This document shows, in pieces, positions 9,238 to 18,125 of a stretch of 64,000 nucleotides of DNA. How positions within the stretch are numbered: position 1 is the first letter of the stretch; each line of letters starts with the position of its first letter. This DNA is from Tissierellales bacterium. GTDB taxonomy: Bacteria; Bacillota; Clostridia; Tissierellales; Sedimentibacteraceae. A program made the position numbers and the translations under genes. The notes below the pieces were generated by a model. The model had not been told where the DNA came from. It made no database searches and saw only the letters and a list, made by a program, of their open reading frames with translations. Where the stretch lies: the NCBI GenBank assembly GCA_018433765.1, contig JAHDQO010000004.1:310001-374000 (forward strand), given 5' to 3'.

Positions 9238-10467
9238 ATGTTTAAATTAAGTTATAGTACTAATGGATTGACTGAATTATCATTAAAAGAAGCTATGTAT
9301 GAAGTTGAAAAAGCTAAATTTGAAGGGATTGAATTATCATTTCAGAAACATGAATTTAATCCATTTGAACTTAAAAAAGAAGATATTTTAAATATAAGAA
9401 AACTATTTGAAAATAGCTCTGTAAAGCCAGTATGTATATCAACTGCTACTACTTTTTTTCTATCTGATATAGCACATGAGCCATCTTTGCTTTCATTAGA
9501 TTCTTCTAAAAGAAAAGAGCGTATAAATCTAATAAAAAGAGGGATTGAAATTGCAAAACTCATTGGTATTTCTGTTGTTAGTTTTCAAAGTGGATATCTA
9601 AGAGAAGAGCATATAAATAATCCATGTATAAATCCACGAGAATTATTAATCTCTGGAATAAAAGAATGTTTGGAAGATATTGGTGATGTTATATTGGTTA
9701 TAGAACCAGAACCGGGAATGTATATAGAAACATTAGAGGATGCTGTAAAACTTATTAAAGAAATAGATAATCCCAAATTTAGGTTGCATATCGATATTTG
9801 TCATGCTTATTGTACAGAAAAAAATTATATTCAATCTATGAAAAAACATATTAATTATACTGAATATATGCATCTTGCAGATATTAAAGATGGATATAAT
9901 TTAAAATTCATGGTATCTACCTTAGAAGATATTAAAGATTTGAAATTAGATTTTAATTTTGCTTCTTATTTAATTAATGTTAAAGATGATAATAATTACA
10001 TATTTGTTTCTTCTAGTCAACGCATCTATTTTTATAAAAAGCTATCTGAATTACAAATGGACAATATAAAACAATGTTTAAACTCAGATAACGACACAAC
10101 AAAATTAGAATTTGTACCAATGAAGAATCTAGATAATTTAATTAGAATGGAGGATTTTGATATTGAAATAAAGGCATATTTGGATTCAATATCAGGTACT
10201 AATCTAAATGTACTTCAAAGAGCAATACCTATATTAAAATACATTAGAAATGAAATTGTGTCACAGCCTATTTGCAATACAATAAACGGAAAAGTTCATT
10301 ATCATGAGGTTCCGGGTAATGGTAAAATAGATTTTACCAAAGTATTTAAAATGTTAAATGATAGTTATGATAAATATATTACAGTAGAATTATATAATCA
10401 TTCAAGCATTTGGAAAACTGTACTTTATGATAGCAGGAAGTATTTGTTAAATTGTATTAATAAATAA
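9238..10467 (+). CDS. Sugar phosphate isomerase/epimerase-like TIM barrel with large insertion
   Basis: A 409-aa xylose-isomerase-like (AP endonuclease 2 superfamily) protein. Candidate metal ligands are E156 in IEPEPG, D186 and H189 in HIDICH, H212 in MHLAD, H356 in HYHEVPGNGKIDF and E384 in VELYNH, in the order expected for this fold. Between about residues 221 and 350 an unrecognised segment of some 130 residues separates the MHLAD strand from the HYHEVPGNG strand, which is normally only a short loop away; usual family members are near 280 aa. A strong GAGGAGG precedes the ATG. In ebo clusters an EboE barrel of this superfamily accompanies the EboD cyclase, which suggests partnership with the upstream cyclase. 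The reaction is unknown. Confidence 0.75.
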   Translation: MFKLSYSTNGLTELSLKEAMYEVEKAKFEGIELSFQKHEFNPFELKKEDILNIRKLFENSSVKPVCISTATTFFLSDIAHEPSLLSLDSSKRKERINLIKRGIEIAKLIGISVVSFQSGYLREEHINNPCINPRELLISGIKECLEDIGDVILVIEPEPGMYIETLEDAVKLIKEIDNPKFRLHIDICHAYCTEKNYIQSMKKHINYTEYMHLADIKDGYNLKFMVSTLEDIKDLKLDFNFASYLINVKDDNNYIFVSSSQRIYFYKKLSELQMDNIKQCLNSDNDTTKLEFVPMKNLDNLIRMEDFDIEIKAYLDSISGTNLNVLQRAIPILKYIRNEIVSQPICNTINGKVHYHEVPGNGKIDFTKVFKMLNDSYDKYITVELYNHSSIWKTVLYDSRKYLLNCINK

Positions 10468-10513
10468 ATTATTATTCATAATAAAATAATTTTGAAGAAA
10501 GGAAGAATAACAA

Positions 10514-10993
10514 ATGATAGATTTGGCGAAAGCTGGTTGGAATTTAAATGAAATTGGAAATATAGATCATCGTAAAGTTAAAGCACCATATATTAGAATG
10601 ATTGGATCTAAAGAAGGAGAACACGGTGATTATGTTTTTTCATATGATCTCAGGTTTACACAACCAAATATAGAGTATATGGATACAAAAGTTTTACACT
10701 CGCTAGAACATTTCATGCTTGTAGGATTTGAAAAATATTTTGGAGATCATTTTGTAAGTATTTCACCTATGGGATGTCAAACAGGGTTTTATTTAATACT
10801 TATTAATGAATACGATTTTGATGTTATTTCGCAATCTTTTAAAAAAGTCATGGAAGATATTGTGAAAGCTGATTCGGTTCCACTAAGTACCGAAGTGAAT
10901 TGTGGACAAGCTAAACATCATACTTTAAAAGAAGTAAAGGAATTAGTTAAACTTATTTTAGCAAATGAAAAAAATTGGGCAAAAGTTTTTTAA
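10514..10993 (+). CDS. LuxS-like S-ribosylhomocysteine lyase family protein
   Basis: A 159-aa LuxS-family metalloenzyme. The zinc-site pattern HSLEH (H62, E65, H66) and the distant NCGQAKHHT (C130) are intact, as are the catalytic Cys in SPMGCQTGFY (C88), the substrate-side DHRKVKAP (H19) and DLRFTQPN (R47). In typical LuxS the catalytic loop is MGCRTGFY; here Gln replaces that Arg, and the C-terminus is short. Authentic LuxS splits S-ribosylhomocysteine into homocysteine and the AI-2 precursor, recycling the by-product of methylation. Its place between an isomerase and a radical SAM gene, away from methionine-cycle genes, suggests a cluster-specific role: either salvage for the methyltransferases or a related isomerisation on a different substrate. 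Confidence 0.8.
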   Translation: MIDLAKAGWNLNEIGNIDHRKVKAPYIRMIGSKEGEHGDYVFSYDLRFTQPNIEYMDTKVLHSLEHFMLVGFEKYFGDHFVSISPMGCQTGFYLILINEYDFDVISQSFKKVMEDIVKADSVPLSTEVNCGQAKHHTLKEVKELVKLILANEKNWAKVF

Positions 10994-11038
10994 AATGTTT
11001 AAGAAATTGATTTTTAATTAATAAAGAGGAGGATTTCT

Positions 11039-12337
11039 ATGAAACTTAAGCTTATAGCACCAAAGTGCAATGTAACACAAGCAACAAATTGTTTTCCACC
11101 ATACGTGTTAGCAGTTTTAGCTGGATTGACTCCAAGTGATATACAGGTAAGTATACAAGATGAAAATATAGAAAAAATAGATTATGATGAACAAGTTGAC
11201 TTAGTTGGTATAACGGTTATTGTTCAAACTGCCAATAATGCATTTCGAATTGCTGACGAGTATAGAAGAAGAGGTATTACAGTTTTCATGGGGGGAATTT
11301 TTCCTGAAGCTTGTCCAGAACAATGTTTAGAACATGCTGATTCTGTTGTTTTAAGTGAGGTAGAAGAAATATGGGAAGATATTTTGGAAGATTTTAAAAG
11401 TGGAACATATAAAAAAGTATATAAAGCAGAAAACAGACCTGAAATTAAAGGGCTACCTCTACCTAGACATGATTTGCTGAAAAATAAAAAAGGATACTTA
11501 ACAAATAATCTGATAATGACATCAAAAGGTTGTATAAACAGATGTGAATTTTGTTCTGCGGGTAAACACTGGCAAGGACAAGTTAAAACTAAAGATATAG
11601 AAGATATAATAGCGGAAATTAAGTTGTTAGATATGAATGAACCTATACTTTTTATTGATGATAACTTAATTTGGAATCCTGAATATGCAAAATCTCTATT
11701 TAGATCAATTATTCCTCTTAGAATTAAGTGGGTTTGCTGTGGTGCTTGTGTTGATTCTATTGAAGATATTGAACTGGTTGAATTAGCTAAACAGAGTGGT
11801 TGCATTTCAACTCTTCTTGGTTTTGAAACAATAAATGAAAGAGCACTTAAAAAATCTCGAAAAGGATTTAATAAAGTTGAAAAATATAAAAATACTATTG
11901 ATTTATTTCATAGTGTCGGAATTGCAGTTCAAGGAACATTTATATTTGGTTTAGATGAAGATAATACTGAATCATTTAAAACGACAGTTAAATTTATTGA
12001 AGATTCTGAATTAGATATGGTTACTTTTAATTTGTTATATCCTTATCCAGGCACTCCATTTAGAGAAAGGCTAAAAAGAGAAAATAGGTTAATTGAAGAT
12101 AAAAATGAATGGGAAAACTTTAGCTATAAACATCTTATGTTTCATCCAAAAAATATGTCTTATGAAGAGCTGTGTGAGAATTTTGAATGGATATCTAAGC
12201 GGTTGGCAAGTAAAAAACTTTGTGCAAAGAGAATTTATGAAGCAGTACTTAATAATAGAGCACCAGAACATGTATTTCATCAAAATATTAATCTAAGAAA
12301 ACATGTAGCAGCAATGTATGGAGGAGAATGGGAATAA
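11039..12337 (+). CDS. B12-binding-domain radical SAM enzyme (copy 2)
   Basis: A 432-aa paralogue of the protein at 5348-6673, with the same architecture: N-terminal cobalamin-binding-like domain (residues 1-130, VGITVIVQTA and FMGGIFPEAC), then radical SAM core with C165, C169 and C172 in SKGCINRCEFC, then YPYPGTPFRERL. The two copies match from the first residues (MKLKLIAPKC against MKVKLIAPKC) to the C-terminal RAPEHVFHQN against RAPEYIFKQN, so they came from one duplication. Different residues right after the cluster cysteines (SAGKHW against TGGVHW) may mean different substrates. AGAGGAGG precedes the ATG. It is the last gene before the terminator at 12362. Confidence 0.85.
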   Translation: MKLKLIAPKCNVTQATNCFPPYVLAVLAGLTPSDIQVSIQDENIEKIDYDEQVDLVGITVIVQTANNAFRIADEYRRRGITVFMGGIFPEACPEQCLEHADSVVLSEVEEIWEDILEDFKSGTYKKVYKAENRPEIKGLPLPRHDLLKNKKGYLTNNLIMTSKGCINRCEFCSAGKHWQGQVKTKDIEDIIAEIKLLDMNEPILFIDDNLIWNPEYAKSLFRSIIPLRIKWVCCGACVDSIEDIELVELAKQSGCISTLLGFETINERALKKSRKGFNKVEKYKNTIDLFHSVGIAVQGTFIFGLDEDNTESFKTTVKFIEDSELDMVTFNLLYPYPGTPFRERLKRENRLIEDKNEWENFSYKHLMFHPKNMSYEELCENFEWISKRLASKKLCAKRIYEAVLNNRAPEHVFHQNINLRKHVAAMYGGEWE

Positions 12338-12361
12338 ATAATATATAGTTTTATGAAAAAA

Positions 12362-12400
12362 GCAGAGAATTAATATTTTTTAATTTTCTGCTTAATTTTA
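12362..12400 (+). terminator. Terminator-like hairpin ending the cluster
   Basis: GCAGAGAATTAA (12362-12373) pairs with TTAATTTTCTGC (12380-12391) with one G-T wobble, followed by an interrupted T-rich tail. The left arm is identical to that of the terminator at 4348-4377, upstream of the cluster. Confidence 0.7.
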
Positions 12401-12414
12401 ATTCTATTATTCAA

Positions 12415-13578
12415 TTATTTTTTTATATTTTCATATACTATGATAGGTTCTGCAACGCTATTTATACTCGCAATATTGTTTAAACGAATTTTAAAAACTT
12501 CTGATATTTCATGTCCTTTAGTGACGAGGACTGCTCCGGAAGTAAGTCTTATATCTTCAGCTAACACCATACCGATTTCAATATCCTGTAAAGAAATAGA
12601 TTTTTTAATTAGAATACTATTTACATTAGAATTTTTATCAGATAGAAGTAAGTTTTCTAGAGTTATAACAACTTCAGGATCATACCATCCTAAATGACTT
12701 TTTATTAATTTTAGAGATTCATTACTAGTTTTTCCTCTTTGTATGTGAGCATCAAAATCAATAACTACTTTAAGAATACGTGATGCAAGTGGAATTTCCT
12801 TTCCTTTTATATTATCATTGGGTATCCCTCCACCGTCATATTGCTTTGCTTGATAAGCAATAGCTTTTGCAATTCCTTCTAAACGTGGTATATTAGTTAA
12901 TAAATTATTACCGGTTTGATAATGTGAAGAAAAAATTTCTTTTTCCTTTTGCGTTAAAGTACGTCCGCTATATTTCTTATTTAATATATTATTAGGAATT
13001 GTAACACAACCTATTTGTGATAATAAAGCTGCTAAATCTATCTCCCATAAATCTTGTACATCTAAATTTTTAGCTATACTTTTGGCTAATGGACTGATAC
13101 GAGAAGATTGATTAAAAGCTACTGGACTAGCTAGAGATATCATATCTATTAAAACTTTAATACTTCCATTTAATGTTTTGTTTAAAAGTTCTCGTTCAGA
13201 TAATATTAAGTGGTACTGTTCTATTGATGCTTTTAATGCGTTTGTAAAATGTTCAATTTTACATGGTTTAGTTAAAAATCGAAAAATATTACCTTCATTT
13301 ATAGCTTGAATTGACATTTGTATATCTGCTTGACCTGTAAGCATAACTCGAACAGTATCTGGTTCAATTTGTTTAGCTTGTGTAAGAAATTCAATACCGT
13401 CCATTCCGGGCATGCGAAAATCTGAAACTATAACTGCAAAAGGTCCTTTCTCTTTCATAATTTTTAATCCTTCTGTACCACTTTCTGCTGTAATTATATC
13501 AAATTGCTTTCGAAAATTTCTGCGATATGCAGAAAGAATATTAATATCATCATCTACTAAAAGAATTTTATTATTCAT
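12415..13578 (-). CDS. Response regulator with degenerate HD-GYP domain
   Basis: A two-component receiver (residues 1-120, phosphoacceptor D53 in VSDFRMPG, acidic pocket VDDD at 8-11) fused to an HD-GYP-like domain. The catalytic HD dyad expected before IGK is replaced (LLSQIGC), and the GYP signature reads YDGGGIP, so c-di-GMP hydrolysis is doubtful and a binding or scaffold role is more likely. The C-terminal 60 residues resemble the small domain that follows HD-GYP in RpfG-like proteins. ATG 13578 is preferred over a GTG two codons earlier. It is last in the order kinase, HDOD regulator, this gene, 23 bp after the HDOD gene, so it is probably cotranscribed with it. Confidence 0.8.
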   Translation of the reverse strand: MNNKILLVDDDINILSAYRRNFRKQFDIITAESGTEGLKIMKEKGPFAVIVSDFRMPGMDGIEFLTQAKQIEPDTVRVMLTGQADIQMSIQAINEGNIFRFLTKPCKIEHFTNALKASIEQYHLILSERELLNKTLNGSIKVLIDMISLASPVAFNQSSRISPLAKSIAKNLDVQDLWEIDLAALLSQIGCVTIPNNILNKKYSGRTLTQKEKEIFSSHYQTGNNLLTNIPRLEGIAKAIAYQAKQYDGGGIPNDNIKGKEIPLASRILKVVIDFDAHIQRGKTSNESLKLIKSHLGWYDPEVVITLENLLLSDKNSNVNSILIKKSISLQDIEIGMVLAEDIRLTSGAVLVTKGHEISEVFKIRLNNIASINSVAEPIIVYENIKK

Positions 13579-13601
13579 ATACACTCTCTTTTCCTTTACT
13601 A

Positions 13602-14801
13602 TTATAATTCAAAATTATTTATTAGATTATTTGCTATTGATTCCCAATCATTAAACTTGTCTATTAAATTTAATGATTCTAAATAGTCCATATCTATTTT
13701 GGGATAAGTTATTTGATTAGATATACTCTTCTTTGTTAATAAACCATTAGCAACATGAACAATTGTTAAGGATGAAACTTTAGTGCCTTTAAAATTTGAT
13801 ACGTGATTATGGTAAGCAGAAACTTCTATAATTGAGTCGGGAATTCCCCATTGACCTAATAAGTAAGCTCCTACTTCGGCATGAGTTGTTTGAAAAATTT
13901 CATATTCTGCTTCAGTATAACTGCATCCCTTTTTATATACTAATTTTTCAATATTATTATAATACTCGGGTACTTGCATCAATATAAGCTTTCCTATGTC
14001 GTGAAGCAATCCAGCTGTACAAGCTTCATCTACAAGATGACTATCTTTAAATTCAGTACGTGCAATTTCCTTGGATAATTTGCTAATCGTAACACTATGT
14101 TTAACAAAGTTATCAAAATATGGTTGTGGTAAATCTTTAAGAGATTTAAAAACGTGAACATAAAGAACGAGCATTTTTAATGTATTCACTCCCAAGATTA
14201 TTGCTGCCTGCTGTGGACTGGTTACCCTTTTTCTTAAACAAAAAAAAGCGGAATTAACTAATTGTAAGACTTTAGCTGTCATTGCGACATCCTGAGCAAT
14301 TAAGTCTCCTATTTCTTTAAGGGAAACGTTATTGCATTGCATTCTTTCTTCAATTTTATAATACAAGCTAGGTAAACTTGGCAATCTGGCCATTCCAGAT
14401 ATTTTTTTAGCTAAATTCTCATTTTTTATAAGTTTGTGTAAAGAATAAGCTTTGTTAATTGTTTGTATAAGGGTATCAGCATCACATGGTTTAGCCAAAA
14501 ACTGATGAACAGTTGTAGCTGATCTTAAAATCATTTCTTTATCTGAATAACCTGAAAGAATAATTCTAATAATATGTGGATAATGAACTTTTATGTAATT
14601 TAGAAGTTCTATTCCATTCATCTTAGGCATTCTCATATCCGACACAATAATGTCAACATGCTGTTCGGATATTATATTGATAGCTTCATTTCCATTAGAA
14701 GCAAAAAGTAATTTCCATTCACGGCGTTTTGTATATAACATGCGTTTAAGACCATGAATTATATTCTGATCATCATCTACAAAAAGAATTGTAGTCTTCA
14801 T
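13602..14801 (-). CDS. Response regulator with HDOD domain
   Basis: Receiver domain (residues 1-120; phosphoacceptor D55 in VSDMRMPK; VDDD at 8-11) followed by an HDOD domain from about residue 140 to 340, with LLHDIGKL in its second half. HDOD proteins are non-catalytic relatives of HD phosphohydrolases used in signalling and cell-cycle or motility control. ATG 14801 is chosen because AAGGAGG sits six bases upstream; the open frame extends to a TTG within that site. It lies between the histidine kinase gene upstream (190-bp gap) and the degenerate HD-GYP regulator downstream. Confidence 0.85.
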   Translation of the reverse strand: MKTTILFVDDDQNIIHGLKRMLYTKRREWKLLFASNGNEAINIISEQHVDIIVSDMRMPKMNGIELLNYIKVHYPHIIRIILSGYSDKEMILRSATTVHQFLAKPCDADTLIQTINKAYSLHKLIKNENLAKKISGMARLPSLPSLYYKIEERMQCNNVSLKEIGDLIAQDVAMTAKVLQLVNSAFFCLRKRVTSPQQAAIILGVNTLKMLVLYVHVFKSLKDLPQPYFDNFVKHSVTISKLSKEIARTEFKDSHLVDEACTAGLLHDIGKLILMQVPEYYNNIEKLVYKKGCSYTEAEYEIFQTTHAEVGAYLLGQWGIPDSIIEVSAYHNHVSNFKGTKVSSLTIVHVANGLLTKKSISNQITYPKIDMDYLESLNLIDKFNDWESIANNLINNFEL

Positions 14802-14925
14802 ATAAACCTCCTTCAATACATATTATTTATATGATTACAATGTATAATCATTGATAATATCTTTAAAGATTTGTTACTTACTCGTTTCACAACTTCCAAT
14901 GATTTTAGAGTAGTTAAATAAATTT

Positions 14926-14943
14926 GCTTTACGATAGTAAAGC
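14926..14943. repeat. Palindromic dispersed repeat, copy 1
   Basis: GCTTTACGATAGTAAAGC is an imperfect palindrome with 7-base arms (GCTTTAC/GTAAAGC), in the gap between the kinase and HDOD genes. Further copies are at 52579, 58029, 60085 and 60276. Short tandem-like words (ttactcgttactca) follow it. Confidence 0.7.
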
Positions 14944-15005
14944 TACTATGTTACTCGTTACTCATTTAGCATCTTTCGTTTATTAACTTACCCAATACAT
15001 ATATT

Positions 15006-17582
15006 TTAATTATTGTTATAATCCGACAACGGCAGGCAAATAGTAAAAGTAGTACCTTTTCCTTCTTCAGATTCTACTTCTATTATTCCTTGATGTTTGT
15101 TAACAATTATATCATGTGTAATTGCCAGTCCTTGTCCTGTTCCTTTGCCTACTTCTTTAGTAGTAAAGAAAGGATCATATATTCTATTAATAAGAGATTT
15201 AGGAATACCAATTCCGTTATCACTTATAATTATTTTTACATAATTACCTTCACTTTTTGTAGATATAGTAATTTTTCCTTTAGCGTAGAACTTTTTGTCT
15301 ACTGCTTCTTTAATGGCATGTGCAGCATTAATAATCATATTTAAAATAACTTGATTAATTTCATCAATAACACAATAGACCATTGGAATGTGTGGGTCTA
15401 GTATTGTCTCCATATCTGATGCATACTTCCATTCATTCCGTGTAATAGTTGTAGTTTGATTTATGCTTTGATTGATATCGCATAGCATTTTTTCTTTACT
15501 TCCAGGATGAGAGAAATTTTTTAATGTAAGAACAAGTTTACTAACTCTATCTATACCTTCTAATGACTGCTTTATTGATAACGGTATTTCTGCTAATAAA
15601 TATTCTAAATCAGCATCATCTATCATTTTTTTAATCTTATCTATACAGTCTGCGTTAATTATTTCATTATTAGTTGATTCTTCAATATAACTCCATATTT
15701 GTTTAACAACAATATCAAGGTCGTTCATGGCATCTTTTAAAAATCTAGTATTATCGCCAATATACTGCATGGGTGTGTTTATTTCATGAGCTACGCCTGC
15801 GGCCAGCAAACCAACTGATTCCATTTTTTGAGATAAAGTCAACCTGTCTTCTATTTTCTTTTTCTCAGTAATATCTCTAAGAACAATAACAAATCCTATA
15901 ACTTTGTTATCCTTTTCAATCATAGGAGAACTACTGCAGGATATAATTTTTTTTGTATTATCCTTTGTTAAGATAATATTATCAGAGATAGTATATATTT
16001 TTTCAGTATTTAACATTTTTTTAATTTCATTATATGATAATGAATTTGTTTTTCTATCTATTATTTTCAATATATCAAAAATAGTTTTTTCTTTTATTTC
16101 TTCAGTTGTCCAACCTGTAATTTTTTCTGCTGCTTTATTGATCATCAATATTTTTCCATTTGTATCTATACTAATAACACCATTACTTATGCTGCGAAGA
16201 GTTACTGAAAGATGTTCTTTTTGCTTAGCTAATTTTTCTGCATCCCATAAATGGTTAAATGCATTTGCAAAAATTTCACTGGCGATTGAAAGCAATGTTA
16301 TATCCTCATCTAAAATATTATATTCATTTTTTACCCAGTCAAATCCAAGGTATCCTATAATAGAATTTCTATATTTCATTGGAACAACTACAAGTGATTG
16401 AATTGATTGAGATAATAGAACTTCTTTTTCAACTTCAGCTTCAGGAGGCAAATCAGATATTCTAGGTATTATTATGTTTTGTAATGCCTTTAACTGCTGC
16501 ATCCACCATGGCATACTTTCACAAGGTAATGCTTTAAGGTTAGATATTTGAGAATCTATACCAGCATTACTCCATTCATGTGTATTGTCCATAGTATCTA
16601 AGTTATCACTAAACATAAAGATATAACATCTATCAGCTTTTACAAACTTTCCGATAGCTTGTAATGATTGATTTATTGTATTATCAATTTCATGTATATT
16701 TAGATTAATAAAATTAGTTGAAATTTGTGCTACTAATTCTTCAAATTGAACCTGATATTGAAGAGCTTTTGCCATTCGTTTACGTTCATTTATTTCATTA
16801 CATAATTCTTCGTTAACTTTTGACAGATTTAAGGTTCTTTCATGAACACGTATTTCTAGCTCGTCATAAGCCTTTTTTAGTTCCTCAACTACTAACTTTC
16901 GATCTGTTATATCACAACTAGTATAGATAATTCCAACATAATTATTGAATTGATCATAAAGAGTGCTGATAATAGTTTCTACCCAAATATAATATCCGTC
17001 TCTATGTTTCATTCTTAGTTCAATTCTCTTTGAATTGTAATTTTCGAATTCTTCACGTTTTGTAATTATAAATTTTTCGTCATCTGGATGTATATGTTTA
17101 CTAAAATGTTTTCCTATTAAGTTCTCATATTTATATCCTAAGATATGATGACTTGATGAACTAGCATATTTGATAATTCCGTTTTCATCAATTTGAAATA
17201 TCATGTCCATCATATTGTTTGTTACAAGTCTTAAATATGATTCTTTTTTTTCTAATTCATGGTGATAGTCCTCTAGTACTTGAAGTATATCGTTGACTGC
17301 TCCAGCTGCATGAGCTATTTCATCATTCCCAGAAATTTCTATACGAGAAGATAATTTACCGCTTATACCTATTTCGACAATACTTGTATTAAGCAGTGCC
17401 AAACGAGAAAACAGCATTTTTTTAATAAATAGGATTAATGATAGGATAGAAATTATTATTATGCCTAGTAGACAATAAATATAATAATAATTAAATGAAA
17501 TTGTATGAGATATGATAAATACGATAGAGACTAAAACAATAATTAAGCTTGTGAAAAGTATTGATTTCTTACGTAATGTCAT
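15006..17582 (-). CDS. Membrane-anchored multi-sensor histidine kinase
   Basis: An 858-aa kinase. Two N-terminal membrane helices (residues about 8-54) have almost no extracellular loop, then come a HAMP-like segment (to about 110), a PAS/PAC domain (about 118-230), a coiled linker, a GAF-like domain (about 280-450), a second PAS domain (about 460-580), the dimerisation helix with the phosphoacceptor His in GVAHEINTPMQYIGDN (about 599-614) and the ATPase domain with NMIINAAHAI, DNGIGIP and GKGTGQGLA. The receiver partners are probably the two response regulators directly downstream, since it carries no receiver itself. GGAGG lies before the ATG. The signal is probably cytoplasmic or at the membrane. 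Confidence 0.88.
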   Translation of the reverse strand: MTLRKKSILFTSLIIVLVSIVFIISHTISFNYYYIYCLLGIIIISILSLILFIKKMLFSRLALLNTSIVEIGISGKLSSRIEISGNDEIAHAAGAVNDILQVLEDYHHELEKKESYLRLVTNNMMDMIFQIDENGIIKYASSSSHHILGYKYENLIGKHFSKHIHPDDEKFIITKREEFENYNSKRIELRMKHRDGYYIWVETIISTLYDQFNNYVGIIYTSCDITDRKLVVEELKKAYDELEIRVHERTLNLSKVNEELCNEINERKRMAKALQYQVQFEELVAQISTNFINLNIHEIDNTINQSLQAIGKFVKADRCYIFMFSDNLDTMDNTHEWSNAGIDSQISNLKALPCESMPWWMQQLKALQNIIIPRISDLPPEAEVEKEVLLSQSIQSLVVVPMKYRNSIIGYLGFDWVKNEYNILDEDITLLSIASEIFANAFNHLWDAEKLAKQKEHLSVTLRSISNGVISIDTNGKILMINKAAEKITGWTTEEIKEKTIFDILKIIDRKTNSLSYNEIKKMLNTEKIYTISDNIILTKDNTKKIISCSSSPMIEKDNKVIGFVIVLRDITEKKKIEDRLTLSQKMESVGLLAAGVAHEINTPMQYIGDNTRFLKDAMNDLDIVVKQIWSYIEESTNNEIINADCIDKIKKMIDDADLEYLLAEIPLSIKQSLEGIDRVSKLVLTLKNFSHPGSKEKMLCDINQSINQTTTITRNEWKYASDMETILDPHIPMVYCVIDEINQVILNMIINAAHAIKEAVDKKFYAKGKITISTKSEGNYVKIIISDNGIGIPKSLINRIYDPFFTTKEVGKGTGQGLAITHDIIVNKHQGIIEVESEEGKGTTFTICLPLSDYNNN

Positions 17583-17950
17583 ATAACCAAGCCTCCAACC
17601 TGATAATAAAATTTTAGTAAATATTTGAAACTGGTTATGATTTTTTGTTATAAATCATTTTAAAAATGATTATATCAGATAATTCATAGTTATAAAAGTA
17701 AAAAAATATATTATCAGTTATAATAAGGTAAAAAAGCCTAAAAAACTTTCAATTACTTTTAATTACTAGATATATTTAACTTCTATTTTCAGTTTTGTTA
17801 TGAATTATATATTTTTTAGAAAGTTTTTAAATTATGTAAGCTAATATTATTTAAAGAAATATTACAATATAGTTTGTACTATTTTTTGTTAGTATTAAGA
17901 AATTAAATATACTCAATTGTTTAGAATAAATAAATGAGGAGTTAAAATAA

Positions 17951-18093
17951 ATATTTAGAAGATTTGTTATTAGTGAACAAATAGATGTTTTTTTCTTAGG
18001 TCAAAGTTGAATGATTCTTTAATTACTGAAGTTATTTCTAATCATTTCATAGAAAAATTTATTAATTCTATATTGAAAAGTTTTGAAAAATGA
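17951..18093 (+). pseudogene. Possible small gene remnant
   Basis: GAGGAG (17936-17941) sits at normal spacing before an open frame whose first codon is ATA (17951), where ATG would be expected. The frame runs FRRFVISEQIDVFFLGQS to a TGA at 18008; the shifted frame from 18010 continues NDSLITEVISNHFIEKF to a TGA at 18091-18093. Loss of the start plus a one-base shift suggests a decayed small gene; a chance open frame in AT-rich DNA is equally possible. Nothing else was seen in 17583-18125. Confidence 0.25.
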
Positions 18094-18125
18094 AGCTTAA
18101 ATTAGGAAATTTTTAAATTGAATTA

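Noticed and set aside
12415-13578. Active c-di-GMP phosphodiesterase
   Set aside because: The HD dyad is replaced (SQIGC) and the GYP motif is GGIP.
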